DNA of 34,969 bases, taken from positions 1 through 34,969 of the forward strand of contig JAZQJX010000001.1 in NCBI GenBank assembly GCA_045541875.1, in the 5' to 3' direction. The position numbers and the translations under genes were made by a program. Positions 1-7,067 of the stretch are shown here, piece by piece (position 1 is the stretch's first letter; every line of letters begins with the position of its first letter). Source of the stretch: RGIG1828 sp045541875. GTDB lineage: Bacteria; Bacillota; Clostridia; UMGS1810. Below the pieces are notes generated by a model. It had not been told where the DNA came from. It worked only from the letters and a program-made list of their open reading frames with translations, and ran no database searches.

Positions 1-39
1 CACCTCATTTGTTTTCAAAATTTCTTTGTTTTCTGACAT
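1..39 (-). CDS. 5' end of an unidentified gene, cut by the window edge
   Basis: An ATG at 39 on the minus strand opens a frame reading MSENKEILKTNEV before the window ends. An AGGAGG ribosome binding site lies 8 bases upstream, and the start is only 20 bases after the stop of the VWA gene, so it is probably the next gene of the same operon. Thirteen residues are too few to assign a family. Confidence 0.6.
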   Translation of the reverse strand, partial: MSENKEILKTNEV

Positions 40-59
40 TGTATTTTCCTCCTATTTCA

Positions 60-2594
60 TTATTTCTTCTTATAGTTTAATTTGACTTTAACGTAGAAAT
101 CTTCGTTTACGCCATTTAGTTGCATTGTACCGGAATACATAACTGTATTACCATTACTTAAATCAAAATCTTTGGCACCGCTTATTGCAGGCTCTAATTT
201 GTAAGTTTCTTCATTGATAAGATATTTTCTGTTACCGACGCTTACATCTTCAATAGATGAAGCACCAAATTTCTTTACACTTTGAGCTGAAACCAGTGCT
301 TTTCGTTTTGCCTGCTTGGTCATAAGATAGCTATCAGTTCCCGGTTGAACATTCATTCTGACACCGGTCTTCATTCCTGCATATTTTGCTTCAACTGTAA
401 GGGTGTCATCATTTATTGATGCATTAAACGCTGTGTTTTTGGTTACATCCTCGCCGCCGATATTCATTACACAATCTCTCTTATTGGTATGTAGCTTAGT
501 AGGAAGGCGTTTGATATGTGAAATAAAATAAGCGATTACAATTATGGCAGCAATTATCAGTAACCAGATAAGCCAGATTAACCATAATGGCATATTGCTT
601 AATCTTACTTTTACGCTTTCTTCAGCAGATACTTCTCTTCCCAGATTATCTTTCTGAATTACTGATGTTGTGATTTTATATTTGCCTTTTTCATGTGTTC
701 CTGATGAATTCAATTTAATTTCAAAGGCTGATTCTTCAGGAAGAGGTGTAACTGTATATCCAAGTCCCTGACAATCGACTTTGAAATCAAGAGTTTTAAA
801 CTCTTCAGGTGATAGCTTATTTCCTTTAGATGTTATAAGTGCTTTTATACTTTTACCTTTATCAAGCTTTGAAATCTCAAAATGCTTTTGGGAAGCAGTC
901 AAGGTTATTTCTGGTGTTGCAACCTTATCTTCAATTACATATGTAAGTGGTGCCCTGCCACTTGTTTCTTCACTTCCATCAGGAGTATAGAAAGCGTGAA
1001 TGGTTACTGTGCATTTCCCGCATTTAGTAGCAATTGGATCGCTGGGATTCTTGTAATGTAAAGACAACGCCCAATGGTCATCTTTGAATTCTTTTTTGAT
1101 TTCTGCATTGCTCTTTTCAGGTTCCCATTTGAGGTCAACTTTTTCTAACTCTGGTCCTGTGAGTTGTTCGCCTTTGTAATATACTTTTGCAGTATAGGTG
1201 CCGCTTTGCTCCAATGTTGCCAAATTGTAAACCTTGTCTCCGCCGGTTATTTCAAGACGAACATTACCGGCAGGTTTCGCCGCTACTGTTAATGAGCTTT
1301 CCGGCCAACCGAAATCTTTTGCGGTTTTTGTGATTGAATATCCGTTCAGATATGATGCTGTAAGTTCTGCTGTAAATGTATCTCCAACATCTAGTGCAAC
1401 CGGAGTTTCTCCGCTTTTTCCGCTATGCTTAATTGGATATTCTTTGTCGTTTACAACATATTTTCCTTCATATACCGGATCTCCTAACAAATCTGAAGTG
1501 ATAAGTTCTCCTGTCTTAGCATCCTTGAGTCCAAATTGAACCTTATAATTTCCTTTATATAAAGATTCGGGTTCAACTAAGTTTCCTTCCTCGTCAGTAA
1601 ATACAAAATCGAGGTCTGCGTCCGGTTCATAATATACTTCAACATTTGATGCTTTGCCCTTATATGAAATATCGTAACTTCCCGCTGAACAATCTGTATA
1701 TGTTACTAACATTCCCTGCAAAGTATTATCAACGGAATTTTTATAATTTCCTGAACCTATATCAGAATACTGAGTTTTAGCACTACCGGAAGGTGTGGCA
1801 GTTGCGCCATTTTCCCCTGTGACCTTCACATCTGATACGTTTTCCCCCTGAACAAAAACAATCAGCTTGCTGAGTGTAATATCAAAGTCAATGGTTTTAT
1901 CAGAAATGTGCGAAGAAGGTAATATGTCTCTTGCAAATATTTTATTACACATCATTGTAAGTACCGACAGAACATTCTTGCTGTCTGATGCATTTTGTGC
2001 AAAATAATACTCAGAGCTTACCTCAGGCATATCCCTGCCAGAACCGATACGAAGATACAAAATATTTAAATCAGGCCCAACGCTTTTATTAAATCTTTCT
2101 TCAAGTTTTTTCTTAGAGACACTTGCCGAAAGTTCTTTTCCGCCTTCATAGAAAACAGTTCCATCCGTTAAAACTATAAGATAATTCTCTGTAGCCTGAG
2201 ATGATGACAAACCTTTTATTGCTGCATCAATAGCCTCTATAGGAGTGTCATCAGCATTCTTTGTGTAAATATTTCGTATTTGCGATGATTGTGATGGATC
2301 GGAAATAACAAAAGGAGAATCCATTGTGTATTTATTTCCATTTATTTCTATAGGGTTCATAGGGTGAATGGAAAGGGAATCTCCCTTATTCATCATAGAA
2401 GCAAAAACCTCCATTGCATATGTTGCTCTGCACCACGCCTTTTCACCTTTATAATACATTGTACCGGAATTATCAAAAACAATCGCAATATTTCTTTTAA
2501 TTTCGGCTTTTCCGGCAGAAACGGGAAGAGTGCATACAAATAGGTTGCAAACCAGCAGCATAAAAACCAGAATCTGCTTTAATAATTTTTTCAC
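60..2594 (-). CDS. Secreted VWA-domain protein with C-terminal membrane anchor
   Basis: Predicted 844-residue surface protein. A signal peptide covers about residues 1-27 (ending PVSA-G). A von Willebrand factor A domain follows, with the metal-binding MIDAS motif DNSGT at 41-45, the TP of DDTPIEA and an LTDG strand. A long extracellular region of probable Ig-like modules leads to one transmembrane helix at about 668-693 (LIWLIWLLIIAAIIVIAYF) and a cytoplasmic tail of about 150 residues. Translation appears to start at GTG 2594, with AAAGGAG 7 bases upstream. It lies 29 bases after the ImmA-like gene and is the third gene of the XRE operon. VWA domains usually mediate metal-dependent protein binding; the ligand is unknown. 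As part of the operon behind the invertible promoter, its surface display may be phase variable (inference). Confidence 0.85.
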   Translation of the reverse strand: MKKLLKQILVFMLLVCNLFVCTLPVSAGKAEIKRNIAIVFDNSGTMYYKGEKAWCRATYAMEVFASMMNKGDSLSIHPMNPIEINGNKYTMDSPFVISDPSQSSQIRNIYTKNADDTPIEAIDAAIKGLSSSQATENYLIVLTDGTVFYEGGKELSASVSKKKLEERFNKSVGPDLNILYLRIGSGRDMPEVSSEYYFAQNASDSKNVLSVLTMMCNKIFARDILPSSHISDKTIDFDITLSKLIVFVQGENVSDVKVTGENGATATPSGSAKTQYSDIGSGNYKNSVDNTLQGMLVTYTDCSAGSYDISYKGKASNVEVYYEPDADLDFVFTDEEGNLVEPESLYKGNYKVQFGLKDAKTGELITSDLLGDPVYEGKYVVNDKEYPIKHSGKSGETPVALDVGDTFTAELTASYLNGYSITKTAKDFGWPESSLTVAAKPAGNVRLEITGGDKVYNLATLEQSGTYTAKVYYKGEQLTGPELEKVDLKWEPEKSNAEIKKEFKDDHWALSLHYKNPSDPIATKCGKCTVTIHAFYTPDGSEETSGRAPLTYVIEDKVATPEITLTASQKHFEISKLDKGKSIKALITSKGNKLSPEEFKTLDFKVDCQGLGYTVTPLPEESAFEIKLNSSGTHEKGKYKITTSVIQKDNLGREVSAEESVKVRLSNMPLWLIWLIWLLIIAAIIVIAYFISHIKRLPTKLHTNKRDCVMNIGGEDVTKNTAFNASINDDTLTVEAKYAGMKTGVRMNVQPGTDSYLMTKQAKRKALVSAQSVKKFGASSIEDVSVGNRKYLINEETYKLEPAISGAKDFDLSNGNTVMYSGTMQLNGVNEDFYVKVKLNYKKK

Positions 2595-2623
2595 ATAACC
2601 ACTCCTTTGTGCGTCTTTTCTTG

Positions 2624-3301
2624 TTAGTTTTCGTCAGGTAAACACATATCACATGGACTGTAAGTTCCACTGTCAAATTCTTCTTTAGTAAGCTTTTTGA
2701 TATTAGTTTTATTTTTTACGAATATGCATCCTTTTTTATGATAACACTCTCCAGTAGAGGTGATGTAAAGATTATCTTCATATACATTTCTATTTCGTAT
2801 TATCAAGCATACGGTAAATGAACCAATAATCAGAAACAGTATGACGACAGATGCAACAAATGCTTTGCAATGAGCGGATATAGCATTTTTCACTTTTCTA
2901 AAGCCACTTTTCTTTAGTAGATAATGCGAAAACTCGTTTGCATCATGTTCATCTTTTACATCATTACCAATGATAGGTCCTGTTGAGAAATGTTCGCATA
3001 CTATGTGTCCTAATTCATGAGAAAGCACCAGCAACTTTTCTTCATCATTCAAATCTTCATTTACAAAAATCAATCGATACTCTGCACTTACATATGTAAA
3101 CCCTCTTGATTTAAGCGCATTTTCGTTAAGGTCCAGATTTTGTATAACAGTTTCAACATCCTTTTCGTTAAAAATATTGTTAAACTCTATAACAGTGTAA
3201 CCCATGTTACTGGCAGTATTTTTCAAAGCAGAATAATCAATAACTGTCAGTTTGTATTTTTTTATAAATGTTTTTGTTAGTTTCTTAATGTTATTATTCA
3301 T
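2624..3301 (-). CDS. ImmA/IrrE-type metalloprotease with membrane helix and zinc-binding tail
   Basis: 225 residues. The N-terminal domain carries the zinc-peptidase motif HELGH at 95-99 and a downstream EHDANEFSHYLL stretch that supplies the likely third ligand (E118), as in ImmA/IrrE (COG2856) proteases that cleave XRE repressors. Unusually, a transmembrane helix follows at about 147-168, then a short cysteine module, CYHKKGC (186-192) plus CDMC (217-220). That pattern resembles the small YHxxxC...PCxxC zinc-binding modules often appended to secreted proteins. ATG 3301 lies immediately after the XRE stop codon, with AAAGGA about 10 bases upstream, so translational coupling is likely. By analogy with ImmR/ImmA of ICEBs1 it may inactivate the neighbouring XRE protein. 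The membrane anchoring suggests a signal sensed at the membrane, which is inference. Confidence 0.85.
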   Translation of the reverse strand: MNNNIKKLTKTFIKKYKLTVIDYSALKNTASNMGYTVIEFNNIFNEKDVETVIQNLDLNENALKSRGFTYVSAEYRLIFVNEDLNDEEKLLVLSHELGHIVCEHFSTGPIIGNDVKDEHDANEFSHYLLKKSGFRKVKNAISAHCKAFVASVVILFLIIGSFTVCLIIRNRNVYEDNLYITSTGECYHKKGCIFVKNKTNIKKLTKEEFDSGTYSPCDMCLPDEN

Positions 3302-3304
3302 CCC

Positions 3305-3850
3305 TTAACTTTTCCTTTTAATATTTTTTATTGCCTGCGTGGTATTCTGTTGTTCTTCCGAAACTTCTTTCTTTGACAAGTCAATCCCCTCAAAGAACTT
3401 GACAACCGCTTCACCGGATATGTTATTGCAACGTGAATATTCCACCATCAGAATAGTTTTTATTGTAGCAAGTGCTTGTTCATCTAACGTATCGAGAATA
3501 TTCTTTTTATCAGCCTTGAACAATAACCCAAGTTCAAAGTCCTGCGGCTCATCCCCATCGTTGAACTTCTTAATCAGTTCATGAGGAAACGCATTCATGC
3601 TTCTGATCATTTTATGAGTTTTCCTGTTGTAATCATAAAACCAAACCAGTGAAAGATATGTATTCCATGACATCTTACGTGCTCTTCTTTCTATGGCTCC
3701 GTACGTTTGTCTGGACGTGCCAATGATATTGGCAATTTCCTCCTGTGATATTTCTGCCTTTGTTCTAAGAATCGGTAACTCGGGGGTCAATTTTTCTATT
3801 AATGCATACTTTTCTTCTTCTGAAAGATAATATTTTAATAACTCTTCCAT
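3305..3850 (-). CDS. XRE-family transcriptional regulator
   Basis: 181 residues with an N-terminal HTH_3 DNA-binding domain at about 25-75 (ISQEEIANIIGTSRQTYGAIERR) and a C-terminal region without a recognised domain. It is the first gene of the leftward XRE-ImmA-VWA operon. ATG 3850 has AAAAGGAG 8 bases upstream, and the AAAA of that site is the end of the left 30-bp inverted repeat of the switch. A palindrome in the leader (10-bp arms, 9-bp spacer) could be its operator, a recombinase site, or both. Pairing with an ImmA-like protease recalls repressor/antirepressor modules of integrative elements, but no other mobile-element genes are present. Confidence 0.85.
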   Translation of the reverse strand: MEELLKYYLSEEEKYALIEKLTPELPILRTKAEISQEEIANIIGTSRQTYGAIERRARKMSWNTYLSLVWFYDYNRKTHKMIRSMNAFPHELIKKFNDGDEPQDFELGLLFKADKKNILDTLDEQALATIKTILMVEYSRCNNISGEAVVKFFEGIDLSKKEVSEEQQNTTQAIKNIKRKS

Positions 3851-3862
3851 CTCTAAGACTCC

Positions 3863-3892
3863 TTTTCGCAGAGTATTTAACTAAACGAAATA
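3863..3892 (+). repeat. Left inverted repeat of the recombinase switch (IRL)
   Basis: A 30-bp sequence beginning TTTTCGCAGAG and ending AACGAAATA. It is the exact reverse complement of 5246-5275. It lies in the leader of the XRE gene, between that gene and the recombinase. On the minus strand it holds the arm AAATACTCTG. Together with the preceding CAGAGTATTT (which extends into the segment to about 3897) it forms 10-bp inverted arms around the 9-bp spacer CGTTTAGTT, the layout of a tyrosine recombinase core site. Confidence 0.9.
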
Positions 3893-3934
3893 CTCTGTTT
3901 TTAGTGATAATTTCAATACTTGTAAATAAACCGA

Positions 3935-5065
3935 CTAAATTACTGACGGCGATAAACAAGCGTATGAGTATAACTTTTCCATGTTCATTTTCTTAATTTG
4001 CATGCTGGAATGAACATATCTATTTAGTGTTATATTTACACTTGAATGCCCCAATATTTCGCTAAGACTTTTTGCATCAACACCGGCTTCAATACAGTCG
4101 CTGGCAAAAGTGTGCCTTATCATATGGAAAGTAACATTTTCAATGTTACAAATGGATGCAATTTTATTGAATTTGTTTTCTAAAGTTCTTGGCTCTATAA
4201 ACCTGGCAACTTCTCCTGTCAGTATATATGCGTCTCTTCTATACAAATCGTTTTTTATAATTAGATCAATAATAAACTGAGGAACAGGAATTTCACGAAT
4301 GGAACATTCACTCTTTGGCGATGAAATTATAACATCTGTCTTGTTTTTATCACCCTTGAAATTCTGTATGCGCTGCATGGTTTTGTCTATATGCATAGTG
4401 TTCGTTTCAAAAGATAGATCACTAAATTTAAGAGCGCATAATTCACCAATACGAACACCTGTATAAAAAGAAATCAAAATCCCAATATTTACATAATCAA
4501 TGTTATTTGTCAGGAAATTTTTTATTTTTCCAGATTGAACGGTTGTTAACCCTTTGACGGTAAGTTTGTTGGATTTTATAGATACGCTATCAAAATCACA
4601 ACTGCAGAGTACATCGAATTTCTTTGCAAATTTTATAATAAGTTTTATGACCGACAACAGATCCTTTACCGTCTTAGGTGAAAGAGCGTCATTTTGCAGC
4701 TTGCCATGACAAAATGTATTTATAACCCTCGTCTCAATTTGATGTAGCTGGTAATTCCCAAGCTCGGGCAGAATGTGTTTTACAACACTGTTTCTATATT
4801 TTACATAAGTTGAAGATTTACAGTTGTTTCTAACACTATCCAACCACTGCAGAGCAAACTCGGACAAAGTACTTTTAGACTTTTCTGATAAAAGGTAAAT
4901 TTTGCAATCATTTTTTGCCTTTGTTAGTTTTTCTTTAACTTCATTATAAGTTTTAGAATATACATAACCATATGTCGCTTTTCCATCAGAATTCTTGCCT
5001 TTAATATATCTGCCTTCCCAGCGACCATCTTTTCTTTTATATATATTTTCTCCTCTTCGAGCCAT
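3935..5065 (-). CDS. Tyrosine recombinase (phage-integrase family), probable DNA invertase
   Basis: 376 residues with the three-part layout of Tn916-type integrases: an N-terminal arm-binding domain (about 5-55, RKDGRWEGRYIKG), a SAM-like core-binding domain (about 65-155) and a catalytic domain (about 170-360). All catalytic residues are visible: R205, K251, H314 and R317 (HMIRH), H340 (GHS) and nucleophile Y350. ATG 5065 has AAGGAGG 7 bases upstream. The gene lies wholly between two perfect 30-bp inverted repeats. That geometry supports inversion of the enclosed segment, since excision would need direct repeats. No excisionase, relaxase or phage structural gene accompanies it. In the present orientation it reads towards the XRE gene, so read-through could give that operon basal expression. 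Confidence 0.93.
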   Translation of the reverse strand: MARRGENIYKRKDGRWEGRYIKGKNSDGKATYGYVYSKTYNEVKEKLTKAKNDCKIYLLSEKSKSTLSEFALQWLDSVRNNCKSSTYVKYRNSVVKHILPELGNYQLHQIETRVINTFCHGKLQNDALSPKTVKDLLSVIKLIIKFAKKFDVLCSCDFDSVSIKSNKLTVKGLTTVQSGKIKNFLTNNIDYVNIGILISFYTGVRIGELCALKFSDLSFETNTMHIDKTMQRIQNFKGDKNKTDVIISSPKSECSIREIPVPQFIIDLIIKNDLYRRDAYILTGEVARFIEPRTLENKFNKIASICNIENVTFHMIRHTFASDCIEAGVDAKSLSEILGHSSVNITLNRYVHSSMQIKKMNMEKLYSYACLSPSVI

Positions 5066-5095
5066 ATAAAAACCTCCTTGTCATGACCATGTTTT

Positions 5096-5143
5096 TGACG
5101 GAAAATAACTAATTAAATTATATCAGTTTTGGGTTTTCCGTCA
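5096..5143. promoter_or_regulatory. Dyad operator over the recombinase promoter region
   Basis: TGACGGAAAA at 5096-5105 and TTTTCCGTCA at 5134-5143 are perfect 10-bp inverted arms separated by 28 bases. On the minus strand a TATAAT -10 element lies between them, upstream of the recombinase. The arrangement suggests an operator controlling recombinase transcription or an arm-type recombinase binding site. The -35 element is not clear. Confidence 0.5.
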
Positions 5144-5202
5144 TTACGTCAATGTTAGTTTATGGCAATTTGTAGGAAAATTAAGAAATGTGTCGGAATT
5201 TG

Positions 5203-5232
5203 TTGACAAAAATAACACCATTGTGGTATAAT
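5203..5232 (+). promoter_or_regulatory. Consensus promoter inside the invertible segment, pointing outward
   Basis: TTGACA at 5203-5208 and TATAAT at 5227-5232 with an 18-base spacer, both perfect sigma-A hexamers. Transcription would start near 5239, just before the right inverted repeat, and in the present orientation meets a terminator within about 50 bases. No gene lies between. After inversion the same promoter would lie about 50 bases upstream of the XRE start codon. Confidence 0.85.
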
Positions 5233-5245
5233 ATGAGCAATAATT

Positions 5246-5275
5246 TATTTCGTTTAGTTAAATACTCTGCGAAAA
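5246..5275 (+). repeat. Right inverted repeat of the recombinase switch (IRR)
   Basis: Exact reverse complement of 3863-3892 over 30 bp, beginning TATTTCGTTTAG and ending CTCTGCGAAAA. It carries the AAATACTCTG arm, but its other arm is degenerate because the neighbouring bases inside the segment differ (TAATTTATTT). It lies between the outward promoter and a terminator. Confidence 0.9.
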
Positions 5276-5278
5276 TTT

Positions 5279-5303
5279 AGCACTCATTTTGGGTGCTTTT
5301 TTT
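5279..5303 (+). terminator. Intrinsic terminator behind the outward promoter
   Basis: A 7-bp stem (AGCACTC with GGGTGCT, one T-G wobble), a 5-base loop and a run of seven T. It would stop transcripts from the promoter at 5203 in the present orientation, and transcripts of the recombinase gene after inversion. It lies outside the inverted repeats and would stay fixed. Confidence 0.8.
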
Positions 5304-5423
5304 GTTTTCAAAAGTGTTGATTTATCTTGCAACTCCCTTTAACAGCAGTTACGATTCGGTCTCAAAATCGATTTTAAATGGTATCTAATATATTCACAAC
5401 TTTTATATCTTTTCCCTTCGCAT

Positions 5424-5708
5424 ACAAGTGATGCATTTCGTTCTACATTATCAAGGTATGGAATGGTACAAAGTCTGAGCAGCACCGGGAAATGCTTTGA
5501 CAATGTAAGAATGGAAAGTTTCTTTGCCACACTCAAAAAAGAAAAAATATATCATCTACCTACTCATACAATGACAAAAGAACAAGTTAAAAGAGTTGTT
5601 TCCAGATATATATTTGCTTATTACAACACATTAAGAATTACCAGTTTCACCCCGGCAGGGCTACCTCCTGTTGAATATCGAAAACAACAATTAAAACAGG
5701 TGGCATAA
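5424..5708 (+). pseudogene. Remnant of an IS3-family transposase (OrfB C-terminus)
   Basis: The frame reads TSDAFRSTLSRYGMVQSLSSTGKCFDNVRMESFF and then KEKIYHL, YNTLRI and GLPPVEYR. This is the C-terminal end of an IS3-family DDE integrase domain, holding the final catalytic Glu (in RMESFF) but neither Asp. The similarity starts at about 5424, in the middle of the usual HSDQGSQYTS motif; the in-frame sequence further upstream does not match. An ATG at 5463 is internal to the domain and unlikely to be a true start. The piece is a 5'-truncated, non-functional fragment. Confidence 0.85.
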
Positions 5709-5765
5709 ACTTGATATCAAAAATTTCGCGCGATGCTCGAATATACATTTATTGACAATTCCACT

Positions 5766-5864
5766 AAAAAAGCAGGCTGAGCCTGCACCAAAGTCGCGAG
5801 CGTAATTTGATATTCATCTTATCTCGCGAACTAAATTCTGCGTAATTTCCCATACAGTAAAAAG
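5766..5864 (-). repeat. Structured dispersed repeat, copy A
   Basis: About 99 bp shared almost base for base with copy C (five differences seen) and more loosely with copy B. Read on the minus strand it starts directly after the T-run of the AraC gene's terminator with ACTGTATGGGAAATTACGCAG. It contains the inverted pair TCGCGAG/CTCGCGA and ends with the 6-bp hairpin GCAGGCTCAGCCTGC followed by six T, itself terminator-like. No reading frame is evident. It may be a mobile element remnant or a small RNA. Confidence 0.8.
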
Positions 5865-5894
5865 AATGAGTCCGGCACAATACCGAACTCATTC
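5864..5894 (-). terminator. Terminator of the AraC gene, abutting repeat copy A
   Basis: The stem GAATGAGT/ACTCATTC extends to CGG/CCG after one mismatch, with a 7-base loop. On the minus strand it is followed by TTTTT. It lies about 140 bases downstream of the AraC-family gene that ends at 6033. Confidence 0.65.
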
Positions 5895-5918
5895 ACAAGC
5901 GATTTAGTATTAAATTTT

Positions 5919-6010
5919 TGTCTAAACTTTGGGGTTCACTTCAGATTGCGGGATGCATATCATAAAATTTTCGTTATTCACACTGTCTACTTGACAGAGA
6001 TGGGTTCATA
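5919..6010. mobile_element. Possible IS3-like terminal sequences
   Basis: Two short stretches, TGTCTAAACTTTGGGGTTCA at 5919 and TGTCTACTTGACAGAGATGG at 5984, have the TGTC...GGGTTCA look of IS3-family ends. They lie near the transposase remnant. No complete element can be drawn; the rest of 5895-6032 shows nothing else recognisable. Confidence 0.3.
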
Positions 6011-6032
6011 TTTCCCGATGAGGTTTTATTTA

Positions 6033-6845
6033 TTATTTATTCTTTAAAAACACAGTAGGTGTCACACCTGTCACTTTTCTAAATAGCGCCGTGAAATAGG
6101 AAGCGTTATCAAACCCGCATTTTTCCTGAACCTCACATATACTGCATTCACCCGAAAGAAGCATTTTCTTTGCTTTTTCAATTCTTAAAGAATTAATATA
6201 ATTTACAGGTGTCACTCCGATAATTCTTTTAAACTCTCTGGCAAAATGATATTTGCTGAGCCCCGCTTCCTTGCACACCATGTCAATTGTGATGTTTTCT
6301 GTGCAGTGCGTTTTTATGTAGCCTATGGCAATTCTCATATTTTCAAGAACTTTTCCGCTTACCCTCTTTTTTTCCTTTGTTTTATCTTCTGTGTGATATC
6401 TTGCAAGGTGCAAAACCAAAGAAAGGACTGCACTTCGTATGCCGGCATATTTATATTCATAGTCAGACTTATATTCACGAACGATATTTGAAAAAAGATT
6501 TCTTACAACATCGTCATCAATTCTTCTTTCAAACACAATATCTTCAACATTTATATCATTTTCAGCACAGAAATCAGGATCAATTATAAGACAATAAAAA
6601 TCAAGATTGCCATCTGTTTTTATATCGTGCAGACTGCAGGAATTTGCAACAAAAATATCCCCTTCCCCGATTTCAAACCTGTCTGCGTCAATCATAACCA
6701 TACCTTTACCGCTTTTACCAAGAAAAATCTCTATGTTGCGGTGCCAGTTTACAGTAGATTCTGTTTTGTAATCTATTTTGGTATCATGCAAAACTATGGG
6801 TTGTTTTGTGTTGCTGAGTTTGAAATGTTCAAAAACGTATTCCAT
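6033..6845 (-). CDS. AraC-family transcriptional regulator
   Basis: About 270 residues with an N-terminal cupin-like sensor (HRNIEIFLGKSGKGMVMIDADRFEIGEGDIFVAN) and a C-terminal pair of AraC helix-turn-helix motifs (IDMVCKEAGLSKYHFAREFKRIIGVTPVNYI and CEVQEKCGFDNASYFTALFRKVTGVTP). The ATG at 6845, with AAGGA 9 bases upstream, is preferred over a TTG six codons earlier. It is transcribed divergently from two Gfo/Idh/MocA genes across about 220 bases, so it probably regulates them in response to a sugar or sugar derivative (inference). Confidence 0.9.
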   Translation of the reverse strand: MEYVFEHFKLSNTKQPIVLHDTKIDYKTESTVNWHRNIEIFLGKSGKGMVMIDADRFEIGEGDIFVANSCSLHDIKTDGNLDFYCLIIDPDFCAENDINVEDIVFERRIDDDVVRNLFSNIVREYKSDYEYKYAGIRSAVLSLVLHLARYHTEDKTKEKKRVSGKVLENMRIAIGYIKTHCTENITIDMVCKEAGLSKYHFAREFKRIIGVTPVNYINSLRIEKAKKMLLSGECSICEVQEKCGFDNASYFTALFRKVTGVTPTVFLKNK

Positions 6846-6988
6846 ATTATCACATCCTTGCAAATTCTCAAAAATTTAACGAAACCACTCATTATTCTGC
6901 TTTCGAACCTAAAAAAAAGCGTAAAAGGGCAATATTTTGTTAAACTAAAGCAAAATTGCATCTTGTAATTGATTAATTAATATTATAC

Positions 6989-7006
6989 AATATGGTTAAC
7001 AATATT
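6989..7006. promoter_or_regulatory. Possible operator palindrome between AraC and oxidoreductase genes
   Basis: An 18-base near-palindrome centred on GTTAAC (AATATG-GTTAAC-AATATT), with one mismatched pair, lies in the divergent intergenic region next to a TATTATACAA stretch that could be a -10 element. It is a candidate regulator site only. Confidence 0.35.
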
Positions 7007-7067
7007 TCAATAGTGTATATTTTTACAATCTTACAATTTTATTATACATATCAAAGGAGCAATACTA

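Noticed and set aside
3305..5065. Integrated conjugative element or prophage (integrase, XRE and ImmA together)
   Set aside because: No excisionase, relaxase, replication or structural genes are present, no flanking direct repeats were found, and the recombinase is enclosed by inverted repeats, which fit inversion rather than excision.
5339..5536. 65-residue minus-strand frame
   Set aside because: It lies opposite the IS3 transposase remnant, has no ribosome binding site and no recognisable protein character.
5463..5708. Intact small gene starting at ATG 5463
   Set aside because: The ATG is internal to a transposase domain whose similarity begins upstream, and no ribosome binding site precedes it.
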